Part shown: in pieces, positions 8,415 through 16,771 of the stretch
Numbering within the stretch: position 1 is the first letter of the stretch
How the letters are laid out: each line of letters opens with the position of its first letter
Assembly: GCA_900319975.1 (NCBI GenBank)
Contig: ONQP01000009.1
Span: forward strand, 1-43,837
Source of the DNA: an uncultured Bacteroidales bacterium
Lineage (GTDB): Bacteria > Bacteroidota > Bacteroidia > Bacteroidales > UBA932
Length of the DNA stretch: 43,837 nt
Direction of reading: 5' to 3'
The notes under the pieces: generated by a model
Database searches by the model: none
Told to the model about the DNA's origin: nothing
The model's input: the letters and a program-made list of their open reading frames with translations, nothing else
Program-made: the position numbers and the translations under genes

Positions 8415-9248
8415 ATGGCTACCACCAAGAAAACAACGAAAGTGCAGACTCCGATCGACGAGCGCGAGACCTTCGTCTCGCTGCGCAAAACCTTTGCGGA
8501 GTCCGAGCAGAGCACCCAGGAGAAGCTTAAGGTCCTTTACGAACTTCAGGAGGCCGACGTGGCCATCGACGAGCTGGTCCACCTGCGCGGCGAACTGCCC
8601 GCGGAGGTCGCCCTCCTCGAAGAGGAACTTGCCGGCCTGCACGCCAAGTCCGAGAAGATCGGTCAGCTGATCGAAGGGTACAACGAAAGCATCGACGCCG
8701 CCAACAAGCAGATTGTCGAACTGGACGCCGAGATCGAGAAGTATCGCAGCCAGCTGGAGAACATCTCCAACAGCCGCGAGTTCGACTCCATCAACAAGGA
8801 GCTGGAGAACCAGGGCCTGCTCCGCGCCATCGCCGAGAAGAACATCGGCGAGGCCCGCACGGCCATCGAGGAGCGCAAGCTGGACCGCGAGCGCATCGCC
8901 GACCGCATCCTCATCCGCGAGGAGGACCTCAAGGCCAAGCAGGAAGAGCTGGCCACGATCGTGGAGTCCACCGCCAAGGAGGAGAAAGCCCTCCAGGCCA
9001 AGCGTGCCGCCTGCGCCGCCAAGATCGACGAGCGCACCCTGAGCGCCTACGAGCGCATCCGCGGCAACGCCCACAACCACCTCGCCGTGGTGACGCTGTT
9101 CCCCAAGCACGAGGACGGCACCTATGGCGACGCCTGCGGCGGCTGCTTCCACACCATCACCCCGCAGCGCATCCTGGACATCGCTTCCGGCAAGAAGCTC
9201 GTCATCTGCGAGCATTGCGGACGCATCATCGTCAATCCTGAGATCTAA
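8415..9248 (+). CDS. Coiled-coil protein with C-terminal C4-type zinc ribbon (COG1579-like)
   Basis: 277 aa. Residues about 35-200 are charged heptad-rich helix, predicted as a long antiparallel coiled coil. The C-terminus holds two CxxC knuckles, CGGC near residue 239 and CEHC near residue 269, which form a zinc ribbon. Bacteroidetes genomes commonly carry such a protein, and nucleic-acid or protein binding is assumed from the architecture. Its molecular function is not established. The gene follows the MerR-like gene by 45 bp with a possible promoter of its own, and dnaB starts 5 bp after its stop. Confidence 0.85.
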   Translation: MATTKKTTKVQTPIDERETFVSLRKTFAESEQSTQEKLKVLYELQEADVAIDELVHLRGELPAEVALLEEELAGLHAKSEKIGQLIEGYNESIDAANKQIVELDAEIEKYRSQLENISNSREFDSINKELENQGLLRAIAEKNIGEARTAIEERKLDRERIADRILIREEDLKAKQEELATIVESTAKEEKALQAKRAACAAKIDERTLSAYERIRGNAHNHLAVVTLFPKHEDGTYGDACGGCFHTITPQRILDIASGKKLVICEHCGRIIVNPEI

Positions 9249-9253
9249 CGGCC

Positions 9254-10723
9254 ATGCCTGCGCAGCGGCCCGGCAATCCTCGTAAGAAAGACCAGACGGT
9301 CAACCTCGAGACGCTCGGCCTGGAGATCGGCAACAAGCCGCCCCAGGCCCCCGATGTCGAGGAGGCCGTCCTGGGCGCGATGTTGCTGGAGCCTTCGTGC
9401 GTCGACCTGGCGATGGAGGAGCTCACGCCCTCCTGTTTCTACGATCCCAAGCACCGGATGATCTTCGAGGCGATGTCCCGCCTCGTCACGGACCATACTT
9501 CGGTCGACATCATCACGGTCAGCAGCGAGCTCAAGGCCCAGGGCAACCTGGAGGCCGTGGGCGGCGCGGTCGTGCTGGCGAACCTGTCCGAGAAGGTCGG
9601 CTCCGCCGCACACATCGAGTACTACGTCAAGATCCTCAAGCAGAAGACCATCCAGCGGGACCTCATCTCCGCCTCCTACGACATCCTGCGGGATTCGTTC
9701 GACGATTCGATCAAGGTCGACGACCTGATCGACAAGGCGCAGAGCAAGGTCTACGATGCCATCCAGAGCAACGTCCGCCGCGAGGTGCAGGATATCGGCA
9801 GCCTCATCAACGAGGCGATGACCGACATCCAGGAGATGCAGGGCAACACCGGTCTCAACGGCGTGCCGTCGGGCTTCTACAGCATCGACCGCATCACGAT
9901 GGGCTGGCAGAAATCCGACCTCATCATCCTGGCGGCCCGTCCGTCCGTCGGTAAGACGGCGTTCTCGCTCAACCTGGCGCGCAACGCCGCCGTCGACCAC
10001 CACATGGCCGTGGCGTTCTTCTCCCTGGAGATGTCCGCCATCCAGCTGGTCAAGCGTCTGATCACCTCCGAGTCCGGCCTGCCCGCCGACAAGATCAAGG
10101 GCGGCGCCAAGCTCGAGGACTACGAGTGGGAGCAGCTCGAATACAAGCTGAAGGCCCTCTCCAAGGCGCCGCTCTACATCGACGACACGCCGGGTCTTCC
10201 GCTGATGGAGTTCCGCACCAAGGCCAAGAACCTGGTCAAGAACAAAGGCGTGCGGCTGATCTTCGTGGACTACCTGCAGCTGATGCAGGGACCCGCGGAG
10301 CTGAAAGGCATGCGCGAGCAGGAGGTGGCCGCCATCTCCCGTACGCTCAAGGCCACGGCCAAGGAGCTCGACGTGCCGATCATCGCGCTCTCGCAGCTCT
10401 CCCGCCAGGCCGTGCAGCGCCAGGGCGGCGGCGGCAAGCCGCAGCTGTCCGACCTGCGTGAGTCCGGCTCCATCGAGCAGGACGCCGATATGGTGCTCTT
10501 CATCCACCGGCCCGACTTCGTGGGCCTGAGCGAGAATCCCGAGGACAAGGAAAAGACGCAGATCATCATCGCCAAGCACCGAAACGGCGAGACCTGCGAC
10601 ATCGACATGCTCTTCAAGAGCGAGCAGATCAAGTTCGTCGAACTGGACGACTCGCTCGACATGCGGGCTGCGATGACCATCGACTCGGCGATGAACACAA
10701 TGGTCAACAATGAGTTCTTATAG
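9254..10723 (+). CDS. dnaB: Replicative DNA helicase DnaB
   Basis: 489 aa, the usual family length. The N-terminal primase-interaction domain begins near PPQAPDVEEAVLGAMLLEP. The RecA-like ATPase domain carries Walker A ARPSVGKT (228-235) and Walker B LIFVDYLQLM (335-344), followed by the arginine-finger region near DLRESGSIEQDADMVLF. The hexamer unwinds DNA at the replication fork. The start ATG is 5 bp after the zinc-ribbon stop. Its last 14 bp overlap rseC, so the Rnf operon is transcribed through dnaB or from a promoter inside it; no TAnnTTTG stands out at the junction. Confidence 0.97.
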   Translation: MPAQRPGNPRKKDQTVNLETLGLEIGNKPPQAPDVEEAVLGAMLLEPSCVDLAMEELTPSCFYDPKHRMIFEAMSRLVTDHTSVDIITVSSELKAQGNLEAVGGAVVLANLSEKVGSAAHIEYYVKILKQKTIQRDLISASYDILRDSFDDSIKVDDLIDKAQSKVYDAIQSNVRREVQDIGSLINEAMTDIQEMQGNTGLNGVPSGFYSIDRITMGWQKSDLIILAARPSVGKTAFSLNLARNAAVDHHMAVAFFSLEMSAIQLVKRLITSESGLPADKIKGGAKLEDYEWEQLEYKLKALSKAPLYIDDTPGLPLMEFRTKAKNLVKNKGVRLIFVDYLQLMQGPAELKGMREQEVAAISRTLKATAKELDVPIIALSQLSRQAVQRQGGGGKPQLSDLRESGSIEQDADMVLFIHRPDFVGLSENPEDKEKTQIIIAKHRNGETCDIDMLFKSEQIKFVELDDSLDMRAAMTIDSAMNTMVNNEFL

Positions 10724-11126
10724 TGAGATAACCCATCGCGGCCGGATCGTCTCGATCACGCCGGAATTCACGACCGTCGAGATCGTGTCCGAATCGGCTT
10801 GCGCCGCCTGCCACGCCAAGGGCCTCTGCAGCCTGGGCGACAGCAAGGTCAAGCAGGTCGAGGTCCCGACCCGCGGCTGGGACAACTACGCCGTCGGTCA
10901 GGAAGTGTCCGTCGTCCTGCGCGCCACCATGGGCCACAAGGCCGTCTGGCTGGCGTATGGCGTGCCCCTCCTGGTCCTTGTCGCCGCCCTGCTCGGTATC
11001 CTGTCCGCGGGCGGCTCCGAACTCGTCGCGGGCCTGGGCGCCATCGGCGCCGTCGCCGTGTACTACGGCGTGATCTGGCTGCTGCGGGACCGTCTACGCA
11101 AAGAATACGTATTTAATATTAAATAA
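10710..11126 (+). CDS. rseC: RseC/MucC family membrane protein
   Basis: 138 aa. A soluble N-terminal part carries C31-A-A-C34 followed by C40, a pattern typical of RseC proteins. Two membrane segments follow near residues 77-95 and 100-122. RseC proteins are linked to the SoxR-reducing (Rsx/Rnf) system and probably support or regulate the Rnf complex. It stands immediately before rnfB (3 bp gap), as in other Bacteroidetes. The ATG at 10710 lies inside the end of dnaB (14-bp overlap) and gives MSSYSEITHRGRIVSI. The nearby GTG at 10723 is out of frame, so the overlap is real. Confidence 0.9.
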   Translation: MSSYSEITHRGRIVSITPEFTTVEIVSESACAACHAKGLCSLGDSKVKQVEVPTRGWDNYAVGQEVSVVLRATMGHKAVWLAYGVPLLVLVAALLGILSAGGSELVAGLGAIGAVAVYYGVIWLLRDRLRKEYVFNIK

Positions 11127-11129
11127 ATA

Positions 11130-12053
11130 ATGACACAAACTTTTATCTGGACCGTCGCCATCCTGACTGTCCTGGGCCTTCTGCTTGCACTCATCCTGTT
11201 CTGGGTGGCCCGCAAGTTCAAGGTCGAGGAAGACCCCAGGATTGACGAAGTGGAGAAGGTGATGCCGGGCGCCAACTGCGGCGGCTGCGGCTTCGCCGGA
11301 TGCCGCGCTTTCGCCGATGCGGCGGTCAAAGCCACCAATCTGGACAACCAGTATTGTCCTGTGGGCGGGGATGAGGTGATGCAGAAGGTGGCTTCTATCT
11401 TAGGCTTCACCGTTGCCGCGAAGGCACCGCAAGTGGCCGTTGTCCGTTGCAACGGCACTTGTTCCGCCCGCCCCCGTATCAACGAGTATGACGGCGTGCA
11501 ATCCTGCCGGGTCAAGGCTGCCCTGTACAGCGGCGACACCGGGTGCGCCTTCGGCTGCCTGGGTTGCGGCGACTGCGTCGCTGCCTGCCAGTTCGGCGCC
11601 CTGACGATGGACCCGGAGACGGGCCTGCCGGTCGTCGACGAGAGCAAGTGCACCGCCTGCGGCGCCTGCACCAAGGCCTGCCCCAAACACATCATCGAGC
11701 TGCGTCCCAAGGGACCGCGCGGCATGCGTATGTACGTGTCCTGCCTGAACAAGGACAAGGGACCCGTGGCCAAGAAGGCCTGCGCCAGCGCCTGCATCGG
11801 TTGCGGCCTCTGCGCCAAGACCTGCACGCACGACGCCATCACGGTCGTGGACAACGTCGCCTACATCGACGCCGCGAAGTGCAAGCTCTGCCGCGAATGC
11901 GAGGCGGTCTGTCCGACCGGCGCCATCCACGGCGTGAATTTCCCGAAGGAGCTGGACAAGGAAGCCGTCAAGAAGCGCATCGCCGACCGCAAGGCGAAAG
12001 CCGCCGAGGCTGCCAAGGCCGCTGAAGAAAAAAAGGAGGTAGCCAATGGGTAA
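11130..12053 (+). CDS. rnfB: Rnf complex subunit RnfB (ferredoxin-type Fe-S protein)
   Basis: 307 aa. An N-terminal membrane anchor (residues 5-27) is followed by the 4Fe-4S domain C50-G-G-C53-G-F-A-G-C58, with C76 as likely fourth ligand. Several CxxCxxCxxxCP ferredoxin clusters then follow, for example CTACGACTKACP and CIGCGLCAKTCTH. RnfB receives electrons from reduced ferredoxin and passes them into the ion-pumping complex at the inner membrane. The C-terminal tail is Ala/Lys/Glu-rich. The last codons AAG-GAG also form an AGGAGG box (12034-12039) six nt before rnfC, and the two genes overlap by 8 bp. Confidence 0.96.
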   Translation: MTQTFIWTVAILTVLGLLLALILFWVARKFKVEEDPRIDEVEKVMPGANCGGCGFAGCRAFADAAVKATNLDNQYCPVGGDEVMQKVASILGFTVAAKAPQVAVVRCNGTCSARPRINEYDGVQSCRVKAALYSGDTGCAFGCLGCGDCVAACQFGALTMDPETGLPVVDESKCTACGACTKACPKHIIELRPKGPRGMRMYVSCLNKDKGPVAKKACASACIGCGLCAKTCTHDAITVVDNVAYIDAAKCKLCRECEAVCPTGAIHGVNFPKELDKEAVKKRIADRKAKAAEAAKAAEEKKEVANG

Positions 12054-13440
12054 ACTGACATTCTCGATGGGCGGTGTCCACCCCCACGACAGCAAATACG
12101 CCCGCGAATGCGCCATCGAGGAGCTCCCGCTCCCGCAGACCGTCTACGTGTCGATGGCCCAGCACCTGGGCGCCCCGGCCAAGCCGCTCGTCGCCGTCGG
12201 CGACAGCGTCAAGGTGGGCCAGGTGATCGCGGAACCGGGCGGGTTCATCTCCGCCTTCGTCCATTCTCCCGTGTCCGGCACGGTCAAGGCCATCGCGCCC
12301 CGCAAGGACCTCGCAGGCAATTTCGTCACGCATGTCGAGATTGCGGTCGAGGGCGACGAGTGGGATCCCGCGATCGACCGCAGCAAGGACCTCGTGACCG
12401 CCATTCCCGACGACAAGGCCGCCATCCTTGACAAGATCAAGGCCGCCGGCGTCGTGGGCCTGGGCGGTGCGACCTTCCCCGCGCACGTCAAGCTCAACCC
12501 GGCTCCCGGCAAGGTGGCCGAGTGCCTGATCCTCAACGGTGCCGAGTGCGAGCCGTTCCTGACGAGCGACTACCGCATCATGATCGAGCGCCCGAAGGAG
12601 ATCGTCATCGGCGCCGCCATCATGCAGAAGGTGCTCGGCGGCTGCCGCTGCGTGATCGGCATCGAGGAGAACAAACCCGAAGCCATCGCCGCGATGGGCG
12701 CCGCCGTCCGCGAGCTCGGTTATCCGGGCATCGAGGTGAAGGTGCTCAAGAAGCGTTATCCGCAGGGCGGTGAGAAGCAGCTCATCGACGCCGTGATGCG
12801 CCGCCAGGTCAAGTCCGGCGGCCTGCCGATCGACGTGGGCGCCGTGGTGCAGAACGTCGCCACCTCGCTCGCCGTCTATGAGGCCGTGCAGAAGAACAAG
12901 CCGCTCATCACCAACGTGCTCACCATCACGGGCGACCAGATCCCCGGCAACCTGCAGCACAACTACCTCTTCCGGATCGGCATGCCCCTTTCCTGGATCG
13001 TGGAGCAGGCCGGCGGCATCCCCGAGACGGCCGCCAAGCTGATCAGCGGCGGCCCGATGATGGGCAAGGCCATCAGCAACCTCGACGCCGCCACGGTCAA
13101 GGGCTCTTCTTCCGTGCTGTACCTCAGCGAGGGCATGACGCGCCGCAAGCCGGCCACGTCCTGCATCCGCTGCGGCAAGTGCGCCGACGCCTGCCCGATG
13201 GGTCTGGAGCCGTTCCTGCTCAACCGCCTCTATAAGGCCGCCGACCTCGAGGGTCTCGAGGCGAACGCGGCCCAGGATTGTATCGAATGCGGCTGCTGCC
13301 TGTACAGCTGCCCCGCCTACATCCCCCTCCTGGACAACATCCGCCAGGCCAAGGGTCAGGTGATGGGCGTCATCCGCGCCCGCGCCGCTGCGGCCAAGGC
13401 TGCCGCCGAGGCCGCGAAAGCCGCCGCAACCAACAAGTAA
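12046..13440 (+). CDS. rnfC: Rnf complex subunit RnfC (NADH/FMN and Fe-S subunit)
   Basis: 464 aa. The N-terminal barrel-sandwich domain includes HPHDSKYAREC. The central Rossmann/FMN-type domain (GLGGATFPAHVK, ILNGAECEPFLTSDYR) is related to the NuoF fold. Two 4Fe-4S clusters are clear: C373-IR-C376-GK-C379-ADA-C383, and C412-IE-C415-GC-C418-LYS-C422. RnfC is the membrane-associated subunit that reduces NAD+. The C-terminus is a short Ala-rich tail. Translation is probably helped by the AGGAGG at 12034-12039, a strong Shine-Dalgarno sequence by any standard and unusual for this phylum. Confidence 0.96.
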   Translation: MGKLTFSMGGVHPHDSKYARECAIEELPLPQTVYVSMAQHLGAPAKPLVAVGDSVKVGQVIAEPGGFISAFVHSPVSGTVKAIAPRKDLAGNFVTHVEIAVEGDEWDPAIDRSKDLVTAIPDDKAAILDKIKAAGVVGLGGATFPAHVKLNPAPGKVAECLILNGAECEPFLTSDYRIMIERPKEIVIGAAIMQKVLGGCRCVIGIEENKPEAIAAMGAAVRELGYPGIEVKVLKKRYPQGGEKQLIDAVMRRQVKSGGLPIDVGAVVQNVATSLAVYEAVQKNKPLITNVLTITGDQIPGNLQHNYLFRIGMPLSWIVEQAGGIPETAAKLISGGPMMGKAISNLDAATVKGSSSVLYLSEGMTRRKPATSCIRCGKCADACPMGLEPFLLNRLYKAADLEGLEANAAQDCIECGCCLYSCPAYIPLLDNIRQAKGQVMGVIRARAAAAKAAAEAAKAAATNK

Positions 13441-13446
13441 TCGCGT

Positions 13447-14433
13447 ATGGACAAGAAGTATATCGTATCTCCTTCTCCGCACATCCATGCGGATGTCTCT
13501 ACGACCAAGATCATGCGGGACGTGATCATCGCGCTCTGCCCGGCGATCCTGGTTTCCATTTTGGCCTACGGCTGGGCCGAGCTGCTCGTCCTGCTGGTCA
13601 GCGTCGCTTCCTGCGTGCTGCTGGAGTGGGCCGTCACCCGCTGGATGCTGAAGCGTCCCTCGACCGTCGGCGACCTGTCGGCCGTCGTCACCGGCCTGCT
13701 GCTGGCGATGAACCTGCCGTCCTCGATTCCCCTGTGGATCGTGTTCGTCGGCGCCGTGGTCAGTATCTGCGTGGCCAAGCTGCCCTTCGGCGGCATCGGC
13801 CAGAACGTCTTCAACCCGGCCATCACCGGCCGCGTGTTCCTGCTTGTATCCTTCCCGGCCCAGATGACCGACTGGACGCCGACCGCCGGCTTCCTGTCCG
13901 TCCCTGACGCCGTGTCCGGCGCCACCCCGCTGGGCGTCCTCAAGGAGACGCTCAAGTCCGGCGGCACTATCAGCCAGTTCATGGAGACCAACGGCTACAC
14001 CTGGTCGAGCTTCTTCTTCGACCTCGGCGCTTCCGCGGGCGAGCTGTCCGCCGGCGCCCTGCTGCTCGGCTTCATCTACCTGCTGGTCCGCCGCGTGGTC
14101 AAGCCCTGGATTCCGCTCAGCATCCTCGGCACGATGGCCATCATCGCCGCCATCTTCAGCGGCATCAACCCGGATGCGTACACCGGCGTGGCGTTCAACC
14201 TGCTGACCGGCGGCGCGCTCCTCGGCGCCCTGTTCATGGCCACGGACTACGTGACCTCCCCGATGAGCAACCTGGGCGGCATCATCTACGGCATCGGCAT
14301 CGGTGTGATCGTGATGATGATCCGCTACTTCGGCTCCTATCCGGAGGGCATGTCGTTCGCGATCCTGCTGATGAACTGCGCCGTGCCGCTTCTCAACATG
14401 TGGTTCCACCAGAAAAAATACGGGAGGGCATAA
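13447..14433 (+). CDS. rnfD: Rnf complex subunit RnfD
   Basis: 328 aa polytopic membrane protein of the RnfD/NqrB family. It begins MDKKYIVSPSPHIHADVSTT, which matches the family's N-terminal HxH region. About nine to ten hydrophobic segments are visible. Around residues 155-175 (PDAVSGATPLGVLKE) is the SGAT sequence expected for covalent FMN attachment at Thr. RnfD is part of the ion-translocating membrane core. It follows rnfC by 6 bp. Its 3' end ends in GGG-AGG-GCA, giving a purine box before rnfG. Confidence 0.96.
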   Translation: MDKKYIVSPSPHIHADVSTTKIMRDVIIALCPAILVSILAYGWAELLVLLVSVASCVLLEWAVTRWMLKRPSTVGDLSAVVTGLLLAMNLPSSIPLWIVFVGAVVSICVAKLPFGGIGQNVFNPAITGRVFLLVSFPAQMTDWTPTAGFLSVPDAVSGATPLGVLKETLKSGGTISQFMETNGYTWSSFFFDLGASAGELSAGALLLGFIYLLVRRVVKPWIPLSILGTMAIIAAIFSGINPDAYTGVAFNLLTGGALLGALFMATDYVTSPMSNLGGIIYGIGIGVIVMMIRYFGSYPEGMSFAILLMNCAVPLLNMWFHQKKYGRA

Positions 14434-14436
14434 GCT

Positions 14437-15000
14437 ATGGCAACAGCATCTACACTGAAAAATATGGCCCTCTGCCTGACCGTCGTCTGTCTGGTCTGCT
14501 CCGCCGTCGTTGGCGGCGCCTACGCCCTGACCAAGGACCCGATCGACGCAGCGGCACAGGCCAAGACCACGGCTTCCATCGCCGCGGTGCTCCCTGCCTT
14601 CGACGGCGTGCCCGAGCAGGGCAAGATCGACGTGGACGGCACGGAATACGTCTATTACAAGGCTGAAGGTGCCGGCTACGCCGTCATCTCCACGACCTCC
14701 GGCTTCGGCGGCGCCCTCACCCTGATGGTGGGCATCGACACGGCCGGCGTCGTGCACAACACCACGGTCCTCTCGCACAGCGAGACCCCGGGCCTGGGTG
14801 CCAAGTGCACCACGGACACGCATTTCATGGAGCAGTTCCGCGGTTTCGACCCGGCTGCGAAGAAGCTCGCCGTCACCAAGGACGGCGGCGACCTGGACGC
14901 CATCACGGCTTCGACGATCACCTCCCGCGCCTACGCGCTGGCGGTGTCCAACGCCGTGAAGGTATTTAACCAACTGGCAGGAGGACAGAGCAATGAGTAG
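14437..15000 (+). CDS. rnfG: Rnf complex subunit RnfG (periplasmic flavoprotein)
   Basis: 187 aa. One N-terminal membrane anchor (residues 8-28) precedes a periplasmic FMN-binding domain. The usual flavinylation signature (S/D)GA(T/S)xT appears here as ITASTITS at about residues 154-161, with Ala for Gly and Ser for Ala but with the acceptor Thr kept. RnfG carries electrons through the periplasmic side of the complex. GGGAGGG (14422-14428) lies 8 nt before the ATG. The gene overlaps rnfE by 8 bp. Confidence 0.93.
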   Translation: MATASTLKNMALCLTVVCLVCSAVVGGAYALTKDPIDAAAQAKTTASIAAVLPAFDGVPEQGKIDVDGTEYVYYKAEGAGYAVISTTSGFGGALTLMVGIDTAGVVHNTTVLSHSETPGLGAKCTTDTHFMEQFRGFDPAAKKLAVTKDGGDLDAITASTITSRAYALAVSNAVKVFNQLAGGQSNE

Positions 15001-15580
15001 CAAACTGCATTTCATCACCGACGGTTTCGTCAAGAACAACCCGACCTTCGTGCTGGTGCTCGGCATGTGCCCGACGCTGGCCACGACCACGTCCGCGATG
15101 AACGGCCTGGAGATGGGTCTGGCGACGATGTTCGTGCTCATCCTCAGCAACATCGTGATCTCGCTGGTGGCCCCGATGGTCCCCGACAAGGTCCGCATCC
15201 CGGTCTACATCACCGTGATCGCCACCTTCGTGACCGTGCTCCAGCTCCTGATGCAGGCCTTCACGCCTGCGGTCTATGAGACGCTCGGCCTCTTCATCCC
15301 GCTGATCGTCGTCAACTGTATCGTCCTCGGCCGCGCCGAAGGCTTCGCCAACAAGCACTCCGTGGGCGAGTCCGCCCTCGACGGCATCGGCGTCGGCCTC
15401 GGCTTCACCGCTTCCCTGACGGTCATCGGCATCGTGCGCGAGATTCTCGGCAGCGGTGCCGTGTTCGGCTGGAAGTTCATCGCCGGCGACGGTATCCTCG
15501 CCTTCGTGATGGCCCCGGGCGCCTTCCTGGTGCTGGGCTTCCTGATGGTCCTGTTCAACAAGTATCTCGCTAAAAAGTAG
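14993..15580 (+). CDS. rnfE: Rnf complex subunit RnfE
   Basis: 195 aa integral membrane protein with six hydrophobic segments, belonging to the RnfE/NqrD family. NNPTFVLVLGMCPTLATTTS near residues 15-34 and PLIVVNCIVLGRAEGFA near residues 103-119 match the conserved helices that carry the membrane-embedded Fe-S ligand Cys residues shared with RnfA. The start lies within the end of rnfG and is preceded by AGGAGG (14979-14984) at 8 nt. RnfE and RnfA together form the pseudo-symmetric membrane core. Confidence 0.95.
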   Translation: MSSKLHFITDGFVKNNPTFVLVLGMCPTLATTTSAMNGLEMGLATMFVLILSNIVISLVAPMVPDKVRIPVYITVIATFVTVLQLLMQAFTPAVYETLGLFIPLIVVNCIVLGRAEGFANKHSVGESALDGIGVGLGFTASLTVIGIVREILGSGAVFGWKFIAGDGILAFVMAPGAFLVLGFLMVLFNKYLAKK

Positions 15581-15586
15581 TGCGCC

Positions 15587-16189
15587 ATGGAATACTTCCT
15601 CATTTTCGTATCGGCGATTTTCGTCAATAATATCCTGTTGGCGCAGTTCCTGGGCATCTGCCCCTTCCTGGGCGTGTCCAACAAGCTCTCCACGGCCTCG
15701 GGCATGTCCGGAGCGGTCTGCTTCGTGATCACGCTCGCCACCGTGGTGACCTACCTGCTGAACCATTACCTGCTGGTCCCGTTCGGTCTGGAATTCCTGC
15801 AGACCATCTCCTTCATCCTCGTGATCGCCGCCCTCGTGCAGATGGTGGAGATCGTGCTGAAGAAGATCAGTCCCTCGCTCTACCAGGCCCTCGGTATCTT
15901 CCTGCCCCTGATCACCACCAACTGCGCCGTCCTCGGCGTGGCCATCACCGTGGTGACCAAGGAATTCGCCTTCGGCGGCGCTGCGCCCCACATGCTCAAC
16001 CTCGGCCAGGCGGTGGTCTATGCCATCGCGACTTCGCTCGGCTACGGCCTGGCGATGTGCCTGTTCGCCGGCCTGCGCGAGCACCTGGCGGGCAACGACG
16101 TCCCCAAGGCTTTCAGGGGCCTCCCGATCGCCCTCATCACCGTGGGCATCATGGCGATGGCTTTCCTGGGCTTCTCCGGAATAGTCTAA
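15587..16189 (+). CDS. rnfA: Rnf complex subunit RnfA
   Basis: 200 aa integral membrane protein of the RnfA/NqrE family, with six hydrophobic segments in inverted relation to RnfE. Characteristic stretches are NNILLAQFLGICPFLGVSNK near residues 14-33 and LPLITTNCAVLGVAI near residues 105-119, each containing the conserved Cys. It follows rnfE by 6 bp and completes the set B-C-D-G-E-A, so the whole complex is encoded here. No terminator follows; the first barrel gene starts 21 bp later and may be co-transcribed. Confidence 0.96.
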   Translation: MEYFLIFVSAIFVNNILLAQFLGICPFLGVSNKLSTASGMSGAVCFVITLATVVTYLLNHYLLVPFGLEFLQTISFILVIAALVQMVEIVLKKISPSLYQALGIFLPLITTNCAVLGVAITVVTKEFAFGGAAPHMLNLGQAVVYAIATSLGYGLAMCLFAGLREHLAGNDVPKAFRGLPIALITVGIMAMAFLGFSGIV

Positions 16190-16210
16190 CTATTTAATAA
16201 CTTATTGATT

Positions 16211-16645
16211 ATGAAAAAGATTGTGGCTATCCTCGTCGGTCTGCTCGCTTTTGCGGCCGTCGTTTCCGCCCAGCCGCGCGCCTTCGGCGTCCGGCTCGGC
16301 TATGGTGCTGAAGTATCGTACCAGCACACGCTGGGCAATGATTTTGGTGAACTGGATCTGGGCGTTGTCGGTCCCAACGGATTCTACGTGTCCGGTATCT
16401 ATGATTTCAACCTCGGTTCCGCCGGTATCCTCAACTTCTATGCGGGCCCGGGTGTCCAGATCGGAGCCGCCACGGCGGACAATGTGTTCTACTTCAACGC
16501 ATCCCTCGTCGGACAGATCGGGACGGAGATCCAGCTCGACTCCGCGCCGGTCAATTTCTCCCTCGACTGGCGTCCCGCCATCTATCTCAACGGCGGCGGA
16601 TTCGGCTGGACCGGATTCGCTCTCGGCATCCGCTATCGCTTCTAG
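16211..16645 (+). CDS. Small outer-membrane beta-barrel protein (first paralogue)
   Basis: 144 aa. A signal peptide MKKIVAILVGLLAFAAVVSA is probably cleaved before QPRAF. The remainder alternates polar and hydrophobic residues with many Gly and aromatics and ends RYRF, a terminal Phe typical of outer-membrane barrels. The size suits a small barrel of about eight strands. The ligand or role is unknown. The ATG at 16211 is chosen over a TTG two codons upstream because it gives a proper signal peptide. No promoter is seen between it and rnfA (21 bp), so it probably extends the rnf transcript and ends at the hairpin at 16672. It is about 60% identical by eye to the next gene. Confidence 0.8.
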   Translation: MKKIVAILVGLLAFAAVVSAQPRAFGVRLGYGAEVSYQHTLGNDFGELDLGVVGPNGFYVSGIYDFNLGSAGILNFYAGPGVQIGAATADNVFYFNASLVGQIGTEIQLDSAPVNFSLDWRPAIYLNGGGFGWTGFALGIRYRF

Positions 16646-16671
16646 AATCAGGGGCTTCCCTGCGCAATATT

Positions 16672-16704
16672 CCCCGGCTTGTCATACAAGTCGGGGATTT
16701 TTTA
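16672..16704 (+). terminator. Intrinsic terminator after the first barrel gene
   Basis: The stem CCCCGGCTTG / CAAGTCGGGG (10 bp with one G-T pair, 5-nt loop) is followed by ATTTTTT. It is almost the same sequence as the terminator at 17248. Confidence 0.85.
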
Positions 16705-16706
16705 TT

Positions 16707-16714
16707 TATCTTTG
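16707..16714 (+). promoter_or_regulatory. -7 element TATCTTTG for the second barrel gene
   Basis: A perfect TAnnTTTG lies a few bases after the preceding terminator. It gives the second barrel an independent transcript with a leader of about 50 nt. No consensus -33 is seen. Confidence 0.65.
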
Positions 16715-16771
16715 GGCATTGAGCATTATTTTACCTGCATAACCAACCTTTTTTAATAACATTTAATGCTT

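Noticed and set aside
13380..13437. Ala/Lys-rich repeats at the end of rnfC as a repeat element
   Set aside because: They encode the usual low-complexity tail of RnfC and are not a DNA repeat.
11968..15198. A leftward open frame of 1076 codons antisense to rnfC-rnfG
   Set aside because: Low-complexity composition and exact opposition to clear Rnf genes mark it as a codon-bias shadow.
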